DNA from: Gemmatimonadota bacterium
GTDB taxonomy: Bacteria > Gemmatimonadota > Gemmatimonadetes > Gemmatimonadales > Gemmatimonadaceae
DNA: 64,000 bases
Direction of reading: 5' to 3'
Assembly (NCBI GenBank): GCA_028287305.1
Contig: JAQBPX010000015.1
Span: 302,981 to 366,980, forward strand
This document shows positions 48,874-57,945 of the stretch, piece after piece; position 1 is the first letter of the stretch; every line of letters starts with the position of its first letter. The position numbers and the translations under genes were made by a program. The notes beneath the pieces are model-generated. The model was not told where the DNA came from. It saw only the letters and a list, made by a program, of their open reading frames with translations, and did not search any database.

Positions 48874-49095
48874 ATGGACGATCTCCAACTGGATCGACTG
48901 CTCGCAGAGTTCAAGCGCGTCGGAGTGGACCCGGATACGCTCAGCGCTGGGCTCGCGGTGAAGAGTGACGACGCGCTGCGCCTGCTCGGTGAGTTGCCCG
49001 ACGACGCAGGGCCCGAGGCGTTCCTGTCGCAGCTGCGCACGCACGCGGCGCGGCTCTCGCCGCCCGGCGGCGTGCCGCGCGCGACCGCGGAATAG
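48874..49095 (+). CDS. small hypothetical protein
   Basis: A 73-residue acidic helical protein (DDLQLDRLLAEFKRVGVDPD, SDDALRLLGELPDDAGPEAF), with no motif. ATG 48874 follows GGGGGAGACC. It lies between a terminator and the SRPBCC gene, possibly co-transcribed with the latter (41-bp gap). Function unknown. Confidence 0.6.
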   Translation: MDDLQLDRLLAEFKRVGVDPDTLSAGLAVKSDDALRLLGELPDDAGPEAFLSQLRTHAARLSPPGGVPRATAE

Positions 49096-49136
49096 TCGCG
49101 CCGGAACCGAGCACCTCCATCGCGCGTTGAGCGCGC

Positions 49137-49643
49137 ATGGCCATTCACGTGCTGCACGCCGCGATGGAAGTGCCGCTGCCGCGCCGGCGCGTGTTCGCCT
49201 TCTTTGCCGATGCGGAGAATCTTGCCCGCATCACGCCGCCGGAGCTGGGCTTTCGCATTCGGACCCCGCTGCCGATCGCGATGCGCGCCGGCGCGATCAT
49301 CGATTACACCATCGGCCTCTACCGCATCCCGATGCGCTGGCGCACGCTGATCCGCGAGTGGCGTGAGGACGAGGAGTTCGTGGACGAGCAGGTGCAGGGA
49401 CCATATGCCCTGTGGGTGCACCGCCACACCTTCACCGACGTGCCCGGGGGAACGCTGGTGCGCGACGAGGTGCGCTACCAGCTGCCCTTTTCACCACTGG
49501 GAGACCTCGCCCTTCCGCTCGTGAGACGGCAACTGCGCAGGATATTCTCGTACCGTGAAGCGAACGTCCGTGCCCTGCTGTTGCAGTCCCCAGCCCCCCA
49601 GCCCCTCATCCCCCCAGCCCCTGCCCTTCAGAACGGCAGCTGA
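49137..49643 (+). CDS. SRPBCC (START-like) ligand-binding protein
   Basis: A 168-residue cyclase/dehydrase-type SRPBCC protein: HAAMEVPLPRRRVFAFFADA, ENLARITPPELGFRI, IDYTIGLYRIPMRWRTLI, DEQVQGPYALWVHRHTF. Homologues bind hydrophobic ligands and often sit beside quinone or photolyase genes. The last 20 or so residues (SPAPQPLIPPAPALQ) are encoded by a C-rich simple repeat (49588-49625) that appears in inverse form elsewhere. Its end overlaps the convergent DinB gene by 16 nt. Confidence 0.8.
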   Translation: MAIHVLHAAMEVPLPRRRVFAFFADAENLARITPPELGFRIRTPLPIAMRAGAIIDYTIGLYRIPMRWRTLIREWREDEEFVDEQVQGPYALWVHRHTFTDVPGGTLVRDEVRYQLPFSPLGDLALPLVRRQLRRIFSYREANVRALLLQSPAPQPLIPPAPALQNGS

Positions 49644-50173
49644 TACCCCGGCGGCTTCACGCCCGACAGCCGCAGGTACGGCGCCGTCTGCCCCAGCGTG
49701 AACGCCGAGTGCTCGGCCGCGAGCATCATCCATCGCGACACGCTCTGCGGATTGGGCTGGCCGAAGATCGCCAGCTCACGCGTCCAGTCCGCCGGCTTCG
49801 ACTGCTGGATGCTCGCCAGCACGTAGTCGAAGCAGCGCGTGACCCACGCGTGCAGCGCCTGGCGCTCGTGAAAGATGCGCGCCGTGTCCGGGAGGAACGG
49901 CGGCTCCTCGAGGCGCTTCAGCGTCGCGGCGGCCACCACCATGTTCGTCGTGGCGAGGTGGTCGATCTGCTGCGCGAAGGTGCGCTCGCCAGCGGCGGGG
50001 CGGAACGACATGGCCGAGTCGGGCATCGCGTCCACGTACGCGATGACGTTGTCGCGGTAGCGCGTCCAGTCCTCGGTGAGCTGCGCGACGTGCGTCTTCT
50101 GCGCGTGCAGCGGTCGCGCGGTGAGCGCCACGGCGACGAGGAACATCGCGCGCGTGATTCGCATGGGTCGCAT
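49628..50173 (-). CDS. secreted DinB/YfiT-family protein
   Basis: A 181-residue exported four-helix DinB protein. Signal: ITRAMFLVAVALTARPLHAQ. DinB landmarks: FRPAAGERTFAQQIDHLATT (first metal His), HERQALHAWVTRCFDYV, and AAEHSAFTLGQTAPYLR (second His cluster). The family acts as metal-dependent thiol transferases or is of unknown function. Secreted versions are frequent in soil-type bacteria. The start could also be ATG 50164. Confidence 0.8.
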   Translation of the reverse strand: MRPMRITRAMFLVAVALTARPLHAQKTHVAQLTEDWTRYRDNVIAYVDAMPDSAMSFRPAAGERTFAQQIDHLATTNMVVAAATLKRLEEPPFLPDTARIFHERQALHAWVTRCFDYVLASIQQSKPADWTRELAIFGQPNPQSVSRWMMLAAEHSAFTLGQTAPYLRLSGVKPPGYQLPF

Positions 50174-50204
50174 CAGCATTCCGAGAGGTGTGATTAATCG
50201 TGCG

Positions 50205-51911
50205 TCAACGTTTGTGATATCCGGGCCCGCGCAGGGCGACGCCAGGCAGCGCGCCGGTGTGCTGCCCACCCTTCCAGACCGGCGTGCCGTTCACCCAGAC
50301 CTCGATCACGCCAGCCGAGAGCTGCAGCGGCTGCTCGAAGGTGGCCTTGTCCACGAGGGTGTTCGGGTCGAACAGCACCACGTCGGCGAAGAATCCCTCA
50401 CGCAGCAGGCCGCGGTCGGGGATCATGAGCCGGGTCGCGACGGCGGACGTCGTCTTGCGGACGGCCTCCTCCAGCGACAGCACGCCCTCGCGCACGTAGT
50501 ACCCGACCACGCGCGGATAGGTGCCGTAGGAGCGCGGGTGCACCAGGCCGCGCACGCTCTCCGGTGCCGGGCCGCCTGCATCGGTGCCGATCTTGATCCA
50601 CGGCTGAGCGAGCTGCATGCGCACGTTGGCCTCGTCCATCAGGAAGTACGTGGTCTCGACGCGCCCGTTCTCGCTGAGGATCAGGTCCATGGCGGCGTCC
50701 AGGTAGTCCTTCTTCATCATCGCCGCGATCGCCGAGAGTCGCTTGCCCACGTACTGCTGGTTCTCGGGCTTGCGCAGGGTGCTGATCAACACGCCCTCCG
50801 GCGTCGCCTGCGAGCAGAGGTCCTCCCACGTGGGGCTCGACTCGTTGCGCAGCTGCTCGGCGCGGATGCGGGCGCGGGCGAGCGTGTCGCGCAGGTTGTC
50901 CATCAGCTTTCCATCGGCGCTCGCACTCGGCGGCAGGCACGACGTGAGCCCAGTGGCGCCGGCGACATACGGATACATGTTCGCCTGGATGTCGAGGCCC
51001 GCGCGGCGCGCGCTGTCGATCTTCGCGACGGCGAGCGAGGCCTTGTCCCAGTTGCGGCGGCCCGCGGCCTTGAGGTGGTACAACTCGACCGGAACGCCGC
51101 CCTCGCGGCCGATGCGAATCGCCTCGTCGATGGCGGGGAGCAACAGGTCCGCCTCGGACCGCATGTGCGTGATGTAGATGCCGCGGTAGGGAGCCATGGC
51201 GCGCGCGAGCTCCACCAGCTCGGCGGTGGAGGCGAAGTTGCCCGGCGGGTAGATCAGCGCGCTGCCGATGCCGAAGGCGCCGTCCTCCATCGCACGGCGC
51301 ACTGCGGCTCGCATGGAATCGAGCGCGGCGGCACTCGCGGCTCCCTGGCGCATGTCCATCCCGTACGTGCGGATGGTGCCCGCACCCACGAAGGAGCCGA
51401 CGTTGATGCCGATGTGGCGATGCTCCATCCACGTGAGCCACTCGTCGAAGCCGTGCTCGGTGGCGAAGCGGTGATTCAGGTCGGCGCGGATCGGGTCGTC
51501 GTCCGGATCCACGCGCAGCGTGTGCGGATTGAGCGGCGCGGGCGTGGAGCCCTCGCCGAGGATCTCCGTCGTCACGCCCTGCGACACCTTGCCGATGATG
51601 CGTGCGTCGCCCTGCGTGAGGAACCCGGTGGACTGCCCCTGGATGTCCATGAAGCCCGGGGACACCACGAGGCCGGTCGCGTCGACGCGCTCCACCGTGC
51701 TCGCTTGCGCGAGCATCCCCGCGCCGGTGATGATTGCGATGCGACTGCCGCGAATGCCGATGTCCCCGTAGTACCACGCGTTGCCGGTGCCGTCCACGAT
51801 GCGGCCATTGCCGATCACCACGTCGTACGGCGCGCCGCGCGGGCGTGGTGCGGTGCCCGGTCGCGCGCAGGCCGCGAGCGCGAGGACGGGAAGGATCGAT
51901 CGCAGCCGCAT
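50205..51911 (-). CDS. N-acyl-D-amino-acid deacylase (D-aminoacylase) lipoprotein
   Basis: A 568-residue exported amidohydrolase. ATG 51911 starts LRSILPVLALAACARPG (lipobox LAAC). The domain begins YDVVIGNGRIVDGTGN; a metal-site region (VVSPGFMDIQGQSTG), the binuclear-site segment (YITHMRSEADLLLPAIDEAI, VELYHLKAAGRRNWDK) and IKIGTDAGGPAPES are typical of D-aminoacylases. Note FMDIQGQ, where many relatives have FIDxHxH: the HxH pair looks replaced by QGQ, so metal binding may be mononuclear. The gene probably frees D-amino acids from acyl or peptidoglycan fragments. Confidence 0.8.
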   Translation of the reverse strand: MRLRSILPVLALAACARPGTAPRPRGAPYDVVIGNGRIVDGTGNAWYYGDIGIRGSRIAIITGAGMLAQASTVERVDATGLVVSPGFMDIQGQSTGFLTQGDARIIGKVSQGVTTEILGEGSTPAPLNPHTLRVDPDDDPIRADLNHRFATEHGFDEWLTWMEHRHIGINVGSFVGAGTIRTYGMDMRQGAASAAALDSMRAAVRRAMEDGAFGIGSALIYPPGNFASTAELVELARAMAPYRGIYITHMRSEADLLLPAIDEAIRIGREGGVPVELYHLKAAGRRNWDKASLAVAKIDSARRAGLDIQANMYPYVAGATGLTSCLPPSASADGKLMDNLRDTLARARIRAEQLRNESSPTWEDLCSQATPEGVLISTLRKPENQQYVGKRLSAIAAMMKKDYLDAAMDLILSENGRVETTYFLMDEANVRMQLAQPWIKIGTDAGGPAPESVRGLVHPRSYGTYPRVVGYYVREGVLSLEEAVRKTTSAVATRLMIPDRGLLREGFFADVVLFDPNTLVDKATFEQPLQLSAGVIEVWVNGTPVWKGGQHTGALPGVALRGPGYHKR

Positions 51912-51940
51912 CGTGTGCGCGTGCCTCGGGTGGGGAGTGG

Positions 51941-52240
51941 TCAGAGCTCCCGACGAAGAAACAGCAGCGCCACACCATCGGCAACCAGGTGGTCGACCCG
52001 GCCCGCACCCTTGAAGCCGTTCGCCTGGAGGAGCGTACGCAGTGCGAGCGTGCCCGCCGTGTCCGGTAGCTCGATCAGCGCGAAGCGCGCGCCGAGTGTC
52101 CGCAGCTGTGCGAGGGCTGCATCGAGGTCGGCCTGCGTTACGTGCGCATCGGGCGTGCGCGGGTGCAGGCGTCCCGCGCCCTGCGCGCCCGCGACGAGCG
52201 TGGCGCGCAGCCCGGAGCCGTCCTCGGCGCGCGCGGTCAG
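51941..52240 (-). CDS. truncated GNAT-like domain downstream of lpd
   Basis: The frame is open from the lpd stop to TGA/TAG at 51941, about 99 residues. Its second half (LRTLLQANGFKGAGRVDHLV, ADGVALLFLRREL) resembles the C-terminal half of a GNAT acetyltransferase. The acetyl-CoA P-loop and first strands are absent, and no ATG or GTG start is evident (CTG 52240 overlaps the lpd stop). It is probably a decayed or non-canonical-start gene. Confidence 0.4.
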   Translation of the reverse strand: MTARAEDGSGLRATLVAGAQGAGRLHPRTPDAHVTQADLDAALAQLRTLGARFALIELPDTAGTLALRTLLQANGFKGAGRVDHLVADGVALLFLRREL

Positions 52241-53634
52241 ATGTGCAGCGCGCGCCCGAGCGCCGCGAGCGCCGCCTCCTTGACCGTCTCGGAGAGCGTG
52301 GGGTGGGCGTGCACGGTGATCGCGATGTCCTCGCTCGCACCGCGGTACTCGAATGCGAGCACCACCTCGGCGATGAGCTCGGAGACGTTCGGGCCCACCA
52401 TGTGGCAGCCGAGCATCTCGTCGGTCTTCGCGTCGGCGATGAACTTGACGAAGCCGTCGGTGGTGCCGGCCGTGCGCGCGCGGCCGTTGGCGGAGAAGGG
52501 GAACTTGCCCACGCGGTATTCGCGGCCGCTTGCCTTCACCTGCGACTCGGTGAGGCCGACGACTGCGATCTCGGGCCATGTGTAGACCACGCCGGGGATG
52601 GACTTGTAGTGCATGTGCGCCTTCTGTCCGGCGATCACCTCGGCGGCGATCACGCCCTCCTCCTCGGCCTTGTGCGCGAGCATGGGGCCGGGGACGCAGT
52701 CGCCGATCGCGAACACGTTCGGGAGGTTCGTGCGGAGCTGGTCATCCACCGCAATGAAGCCGCGCTCGGTGAGCGTGAGGCCCAGCGCCCTCGCGTCGAT
52801 GCCGTTGAGCGATGGCTTGCGACCGACGGATACGAGGACGTGCGACGCGGTGAGCGTCTCGGGGTTGCCGTCCCTCTCGACGGTGACCTGCACCGAGTCG
52901 CCCTCGCGCTTCGCGCCGGTGACCTTGGTCGCGGTGCGGATGTCGAGCCCCTGCTTGCGGAAGAGCTTCTCGCATTCCTTCGTGACGTCGTCGTCCATCC
53001 CCGGCAGGATGGTGGGCGCCAGCTCGACCACGGTGACCTTGGCGCCGAGCCGGCGCCAGACGGAGCCGAGCTCGAGTCCGATCACGCCGCCGCCGATGAC
53101 GATGAGGTGCTCGGGCACCGTCGGGATCTTCAGCGCGCCCACGTTCGAGACGATGCGCTCCTCGTCGAAGTTGAGGAATGGCAGCTCGACGGGAATGGAG
53201 CCGGTGGCGATGATGACGTGCTTCGCCTGGTACTGCGTGGTGGTGCCGTCGGCGCCGGCGACGTCAACCACGTTGTTGGCGCGCAGCGTGCCGCGGCCCT
53301 TTGCCCAGGTGACCTTGTTCTTCTTGAAGAGGAACTCGATGCCCTGGGTGTTCTTCTGGACGACGGTGTCCTTGCGCTTGAGCATCGTCGCGAGGTCGAG
53401 CGAGAGCTGCCCGACGCCGATGCCGTGCGCCTGGGCATCGTGCGCGGTGAACTCGTAGTGGTGCGAGCTCTCGAGCAGGGCCTTGGAGGGAATGCAGCCG
53501 ACGTTCACGCAGGTGCCGCCGAGTGTGGCGTCGAGCTCCACGCAGACCGTGTTCAGGCCGAGCTGTGCGGCGCGAATGGCGGCGACGTAGCCGCCCGGCC
53601 CGCCCCCAATGATGACGACGTCTGCGTTGGTCAT
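52237..53634 (-). CDS. lpdA: dihydrolipoamide dehydrogenase (E3)
   Basis: A 465-residue flavoprotein that reoxidises dihydrolipoyl groups of 2-oxoacid dehydrogenase complexes. Seen: FAD motif DVVIIGGGPGGYVAA, redox disulfide GGTCVNVGCIPSK, NAD site LIVIGGGVIGLELGS, FAD motif NVFAIGDCVPGPMLAHKA, and the C-terminal active-site His-Glu in VHAHPTLSETV. The start is ATG 53634; an upstream extension falls in a repeat. The E2 gene lies 1.6 kb upstream on the same strand, separated by a transglycosylase gene. Confidence 0.95.
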   Translation of the reverse strand: MTNADVVIIGGGPGGYVAAIRAAQLGLNTVCVELDATLGGTCVNVGCIPSKALLESSHHYEFTAHDAQAHGIGVGQLSLDLATMLKRKDTVVQKNTQGIEFLFKKNKVTWAKGRGTLRANNVVDVAGADGTTTQYQAKHVIIATGSIPVELPFLNFDEERIVSNVGALKIPTVPEHLIVIGGGVIGLELGSVWRRLGAKVTVVELAPTILPGMDDDVTKECEKLFRKQGLDIRTATKVTGAKREGDSVQVTVERDGNPETLTASHVLVSVGRKPSLNGIDARALGLTLTERGFIAVDDQLRTNLPNVFAIGDCVPGPMLAHKAEEEGVIAAEVIAGQKAHMHYKSIPGVVYTWPEIAVVGLTESQVKASGREYRVGKFPFSANGRARTAGTTDGFVKFIADAKTDEMLGCHMVGPNVSELIAEVVLAFEYRGASEDIAITVHAHPTLSETVKEAALAALGRALHI

Positions 53635-53676
53635 TGCTCTTGCGTGGAGTGGAGACTGAAAACTAACGGATCTTCG

Positions 53677-53861
53677 CGCCGGGGCCGGTTCCTCGGACTT
53701 CGCGGACTGAAGAGCGGACACCTGCGCGGAAGGGGCGGTGGGAAAATTGAAAACGGCACACCGGAAGTGATCCGGTGTGCCGTCTCAAAGGAGCTGCGCT
53801 TGCAGTATCCGCGATGTTTTCCGCCCTTCAGTCCGCGAAGTCCGAGGAACCGACCCCGGCG
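53677..53861. repeat. family A inverted-repeat element, best copy
   Basis: Two 41-base arms (53677-53717 and 53821-53861) are reverse complements at 39 of 41 positions (outer end CGCCGGGGCCGGTTCCTCGG). In the middle, 53753-53765 pairs perfectly with 53771-53783 (ACGGCACACCGGA arm). Length is 185 bp, with no coding capacity. It lies in the gap between lpd and the transglycosylase gene. Reference copy for the family at 23841, 27704 and 34013. Confidence 0.8.
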
Positions 53862-53868
53862 CACCGGC

Positions 53869-55128
53869 CTACTGCATCTTGAGCGTGCCGGACACGGAGC
53901 GAGCGGACTCGCCACCGGCGTTGAAGGCGCTCACTGCGTAGCGGTACGTGGCAATCGTGGCGGGGACGTTCTGCCAGAAGCGATTGCCGTTCGCGGCAAC
54001 GGTGCCGACCAGCGTGTAGGCGCCGCCGTTCACCGAGCGCCAGATGTGGAAGCCCGTCTCGTTGCTGGATGCGTCGGTCCACGACACGCCAACCTGCCAG
54101 CGGATCTCCTTCCAGATGCCGGCGCTCGTCGGTGCGACGGGCGCTGCAATCGTCGGCGCGGGTGCGGGTGCGGGTGCGGGTGCGGGTGCGGGTGCCACCG
54201 TGGTGGTCGTCGTGGTCGCGGCGTTCTGGAAGGTCACGGTGTAGGCGCGCACTCGCTCCAGGTAATCGGCGGCTTCGACGCCCGCCGCTCCCTGCTGCGG
54301 CAGCGCGGCCACCCAGCCTGTGCCGTACTGGTTCACGAGCGCATACACCCAGTCGTATCCCTGGTTGTACGACACGGTGATGAGGTCCACGAGCTGCGAC
54401 TCGGTGAGCGCCGCGCCGCCATTGAGCTTCGCGCGCGCCACGCTGCCGTAGCCGCCGGGCCAGGTGTCGGTGGTCCACTTGTTCTCGAGCATGCGCATCC
54501 AGAACGCCTCGGCGCGCGCGATCTGCGCGGGGCGGAAGAAGTATTCATTCGCCGCGGTCACGGTGCCCTGCGCGAGCAGCGCGAGCGTTCCGTCGCGCGT
54601 GGCGGCGGCCGAGTGCACCTGCGCGTTGCGCGGCCAGCTGCCGACCTCGGCCTGCATCCACGAGAACGTGGTGGAGGTCGCCATGTCCTTCAGGTCGGCG
54701 TCGGCGATGTACGTCATCTGCGAGAGGCCGTTCGCCGGCATCCAGCTGATGGCCAGCGAATCGAAGCCGCTCTCCTTGGTCATGATCGCCGCGAGGTAGT
54801 TCGGGTTCACCGCGAGGCGCGCGTCGGTGCTCCAGCTATCCAGGCTCGGCGCGATGCGCGAGAGGAATGCGTCGTAGTTGGACTGCAGGTCGATGCGCAG
54901 CGAGCCGTCGGTGTTGCGCAGCTGGTCGCGCGCGGGTCGGCCCAGCTTGAGGCCGAGCGCATGGAACTGCGGAGTGGCGGTCGCAGCGAGCGCGGCGCTG
55001 GGCGTGGCGGACGGAGCGGTGGCGACGGACGGGCTCGCCGAGGGGGCAAGGGCAGAGTCGCTGTTACAAGCGGCGACGAAGGCAGTGACCAGGAGGAGGG
55101 CCACGGCCGAATGACGGCGAATGATCAT
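53869..55128 (-). CDS. lytic-transglycosylase-like lipoprotein with FN3 domain
   Basis: A 419-residue lipoprotein; ATG 55128 follows GGAG, lipobox FVAAC. Residues about 85-270 form a goose-lysozyme/SLT-like domain: NPNYLAAIMTKESGFDSLAI (catalytic-Glu position), PANGLSQMTYI, ITVSYNQGYDWVYALVNQYG. A linker of Thr then Ala-Pro repeats (TTTTTTVAPAPAPAPAPAP, encoded by GGGTGC DNA repeats at about 54158-54197) leads to a fibronectin-III-like domain ending GGESARSVSGTLKMQ. It probably acts on peptidoglycan in the periplasm. Confidence 0.75.
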   Translation of the reverse strand: MIIRRHSAVALLLVTAFVAACNSDSALAPSASPSVATAPSATPSAALAATATPQFHALGLKLGRPARDQLRNTDGSLRIDLQSNYDAFLSRIAPSLDSWSTDARLAVNPNYLAAIMTKESGFDSLAISWMPANGLSQMTYIADADLKDMATSTTFSWMQAEVGSWPRNAQVHSAAATRDGTLALLAQGTVTAANEYFFRPAQIARAEAFWMRMLENKWTTDTWPGGYGSVARAKLNGGAALTESQLVDLITVSYNQGYDWVYALVNQYGTGWVAALPQQGAAGVEAADYLERVRAYTVTFQNAATTTTTTVAPAPAPAPAPAPAPTIAAPVAPTSAGIWKEIRWQVGVSWTDASSNETGFHIWRSVNGGAYTLVGTVAANGNRFWQNVPATIATYRYAVSAFNAGGESARSVSGTLKMQ

Positions 55129-55280
55129 GAAGGGCTCCATGCGTCTGAGTCCGTTGTGTCGAAGCGCGCGGCACGCGCTTCACGGAGAAAACGAATGGAG
55201 CCCTGCTCGAGTCACTGCTCGAGATCGCTGTTTCTGCGCGTTGTTACAAACTTTTTTCCGACAGCGAACGCGGCGGCGCG

Positions 55281-56540
55281 TCAGTCGATGAGCATGGTGG
55301 CGGGGTCTTCCATGAGCTCCTTCACCTTCACCAGGAACAGCACGGCCTGCTGCCCATCGATCACGCGATGATCGTACGACAGCGCGACGTACATCATCGG
55401 TCGGATCACCACCTGGCCATTCACGGCGATGGGGCGGTCCTGCGTCTTGTGCAGGCCGAGGATGCCGACCTGCGGGTAGTTGATGATCGGCGTGGAGACG
55501 AGCGAGCCGAACACGCCGCCGTTGGTGATGGTGAACGTGCCGCCGGAGAGGTCGTCCATCGTGAGCTTGCCATCGCGGGCGCGCTTGGCGACCGCGGCGA
55601 TGTCGCGCGAGATGTCGAGCATTCCCTTGCGATCGGCGTCCTTCACGTTCGGCACCACGAGTCCCGCGTCGCTGGCGACGGCGATGCCCATGTTGACGTA
55701 GTGCTTGTAGACGATCGAGTCGCCGTCGATCTGGGCGTTGACGAGTGGATACGCCTTGAGCGCCTGCACGGCCGCCTTCACGAAGAAGGGCATGAACGAG
55801 AGCTTGACGCCGTGCTCCTTCTCGGTCTTCTCCTTCATGCGCTCGCGGAGCGCCGAGACGACGGACATGTCGATCTCGTTGAAGGTGGTGAGGTGCGCGG
55901 TGGCGTGCTGGCTCTCGAGGAGGTGCTCGGCGATGCGCTTGCGGCGCGTCGTCATCTTCTCGCGCGTTTCGCGCGCGTCGCGCGCGTCGCCGGAGGCGAC
56001 GCGAGGGGCTGAGGACTGCAGGGGTGAGGTTTGAGGGGCTGAGGTTTGGGGAACGGCGGCTGCGGGTTTCGGCGCGGACGACGCTTCGATCACGTCGGGC
56101 TTCGACACTACACCACCGCGGCCGGTGCCCTGGACGGTCGAAAGGTCGACGCCCTTCTCGGCGGCGGTGCGCTGGGCGGCGGGCGAGGATTTCACCTCGG
56201 CTGTCGCGGGCGCGGAAGGGGCAGGCGCAGGCGCGGCAGGAGCGGCAGGAGCGGCAGGAGCGCTCGGCGCTGCGGCAGCGGGCGCTGGCGCGGTCGCTCC
56301 GGCGGTCGCCTCTCCCAGCTCGCAGAGCACGTCGTCCACCTTCACGACGTCGCCTTCCGCGTGCAGGATCTTCGTGAGCGTGCCGGCGGTGAGCGCCGGC
56401 ACCTCGACGGTGATCTTGTCCGTCTCGAGCTCCACGAGCGTGTCGCCGGAGGCGACCTGGTCGCCCTCCTTCTTCATCCATCGGGAGACGGTCGCCTCGA
56501 CGATGGACTCGCCGAGCGGTGGGACCTTGATGGCTGTCAT
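55281..56540 (-). CDS. sucB: 2-oxoglutarate dehydrogenase E2 (dihydrolipoyl succinyltransferase)
   Basis: A 419-residue E2 with domains in order: lipoyl domain ([13 protein letters not shown], lipoyl-Lys42), Ala/Pro linker, E3-binding domain ([20 protein letters not shown]), second linker, catalytic domain ([48 protein letters not shown]). The ETDKITVEV lipoyl site and [13 protein letters not shown] are typical of succinyltransferases. Part of the second linker ([17 protein letters not shown]) is encoded by the GGGGCTGAGG simple repeat found elsewhere. The E1 gene is not in the window. Confidence 0.9.
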   Translation of the reverse strand: MTAIKVPPLGESIVEATVSRWMKKEGDQVASGDTLVELETDKITVEVPALTAGTLTKILHAEGDVVKVDDVLCELGEATAGATAPAPAAAAPSAPAAPAAPAAPAPAPSAPATAEVKSSPAAQRTAAEKGVDLSTVQGTGRGGVVSKPDVIEASSAPKPAAAVPQTSAPQTSPLQSSAPRVASGDARDARETREKMTTRRKRIAEHLLESQHATAHLTTFNEIDMSVVSALRERMKEKTEKEHGVKLSFMPFFVKAAVQALKAYPLVNAQIDGDSIVYKHYVNMGIAVASDAGLVVPNVKDADRKGMLDISRDIAAVAKRARDGKLTMDDLSGGTFTITNGGVFGSLVSTPIINYPQVGILGLHKTQDRPIAVNGQVVIRPMMYVALSYDHRVIDGQQAVLFLVKVKELMEDPATMLID

Positions 56541-56645
56541 GAGATTGGGTCGGAGCGACTGGTCCGCCGGCCGCACTTCGCGTGCATATTTCGGCCGCTG
56601 GACGCCCGGAACCGGACGCCACCAATATAACCCCCCGCTACCCTC

Positions 56646-57683
56646 GTGCGAGCGCTCACCATCTCGCGTCACGGCGGGCTCGACGTGCTCGAGCTGCGCG
56701 ATGACCTGCCCCGTCCCACGCTGCGCACCGACACCGACGTGCGCGTGCGCGTGGACGCCGTGGCGCTCAACCACCTCGACCTCTACCTGCTGGCGGGGCT
56801 GCCCGGAGTGACGATCACGCCGCCCTTCATCGTCGGCACGGACGCCACCGGCGTCGTGACCGAGACCGGCAGCGCTGCAACCGGCGTGACGGTGGGCGAC
56901 CGGGTGATCATCAACGCCGGCGTGAGCGATCGCAGCTGCGAATACTGCCTGGATGGTGAGCAGCCGCTCTGCCCGAGGTTTCACGTGCTGGGCGAGCACG
57001 TGCCGGGGCTCGCGGCCGAGGAGGTCGTGGTGCCCGCGTGGAACGTGCGGGCGATCCCGGCGACGGTCCCCGTGGCGGAGGCTGCTGCCTTCACCCTGGC
57101 GACGCTCACGGCGTGGCGCATGCTCGTGACGCGCGCGCGCCTGCAGCCAGGCGACGACGTGCTGATCTGGGGCATTGGCGGCGGCGTCGCGGTGGCAGCG
57201 CTCCAGGTTGCCAAGCGCTTCGGCGCTCGAGCCTGGGTCACGAGCGGCAGCGATGAGAAGCTCGCGCGCGCCCGGGAGCTGGGTGCGGACTTCACCCTCA
57301 ACCACGACCGCGACGACGTGCCCGCCATGGTGCGCGCGCAGACCGGCAAGCGCGGCGTGGACATCGTGGTGGACAGCGTGGGCGAGGCGACCTGGGAGCG
57401 CTCGCTGCGCGCGCTCGGGCGCCGTGGCCGGCTGGTGACGTGCGGCGGAACCAGTGGCCCCCTGGTGACCACCGACGTGCGGCGCCTGTTCTGGAACCAG
57501 TGGGACATCCTGGGCTCCACCATGGGCAACGACGCCGAGTTCTCGGCGATCGCCGCCGAGCTCGGGGCGGGGCGGTTGCTGCCCGTGGTGGATAGGGCGT
57601 ATCCCATGGAAGAGGCCCAGGCCGCGTACGCGCGACTGCAGTCGGCCGGACAGTTCGGCAAGATCGTGTTGCGCATGCGATGA
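56646..57683 (+). CDS. MDR-family zinc-type alcohol dehydrogenase/quinone reductase
   Basis: A 345-residue medium-chain dehydrogenase/reductase starting at GTG 56646. Seen: [27 protein letters not shown], a structural zinc-lobe-like [12 protein letters not shown], and the NADP(H) motif [17 protein letters not shown] followed by [12 protein letters not shown]. The catalytic zinc Cys of classical ADH is absent (NHLD at that position), so it behaves like the quinone-oxidoreductase/zeta-crystallin branch. It overlaps the next gene by 4 nt. Confidence 0.85.
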   Translation: MRALTISRHGGLDVLELRDDLPRPTLRTDTDVRVRVDAVALNHLDLYLLAGLPGVTITPPFIVGTDATGVVTETGSAATGVTVGDRVIINAGVSDRSCEYCLDGEQPLCPRFHVLGEHVPGLAAEEVVVPAWNVRAIPATVPVAEAAAFTLATLTAWRMLVTRARLQPGDDVLIWGIGGGVAVAALQVAKRFGARAWVTSGSDEKLARARELGADFTLNHDRDDVPAMVRAQTGKRGVDIVVDSVGEATWERSLRALGRRGRLVTCGGTSGPLVTTDVRRLFWNQWDILGSTMGNDAEFSAIAAELGAGRLLPVVDRAYPMEEAQAAYARLQSAGQFGKIVLRMR

Positions 57684-57904
57684 CCGACCATGCGAAGTAC
57701 GAACTGGAGGAGGAGCGCGCGATTCGTGACGCGTTCCTGCTCGAGGGGAAGGCGACCTGCCCGCGCGATGGAGCGCAGCTCACCCAGCGCTCGATCGGCG
57801 GCGGCTCATTCGGGCTGGGCTACCGCCGCCAGCGGGAGTGGCTGATCTGCCCGACCTGTCGTCGCAGCGCGATCTTCGACATGAAGCGCGGCACCCGGAA
57901 CTGA
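57680..57904 (+). CDS. small zinc-ribbon protein
   Basis: A 74-residue protein with CPRDG and CPTC pairs (residues about 27 and 58), a split zinc ribbon: [16 protein letters not shown] ... [19 protein letters not shown] 57680 overlaps the oxidoreductase stop. Possibly a nucleic-acid or protein-binding accessory; function is unknown. Confidence 0.7.
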   Translation: MTDHAKYELEEERAIRDAFLLEGKATCPRDGAQLTQRSIGGGSFGLGYRRQREWLICPTCRRSAIFDMKRGTRN

Positions 57905-57945
57905 CGTAGATTTCCCGCGTCACCCTACAACGCGACCCGCAACCA

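Noticed and set aside
50076..52283. A 735-codon open frame on the + strand
   Set aside because: Antisense to the D-aminoacylase gene, with no recognisable motif and composition typical of a shadow frame.
54155..54200. CRISPR-like tandem GGGTGC repeats
   Set aside because: Hexamer units without spacers that encode the Ala-Pro linker of the transglycosylase.
55141..55280. Possible riboswitch in the leader of the transglycosylase gene
   Set aside because: I looked for c-di-GMP and ydaO-type conserved cores, which control similar genes, and found none.
52042..55371. A 1109-codon open frame on the + strand
   Set aside because: It is antisense to lpd, the transglycosylase and sucB, all of which carry clear domain motifs. 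Its translation is Arg/Ala/Gly-rich low complexity, as expected for a shadow frame in high-GC DNA.
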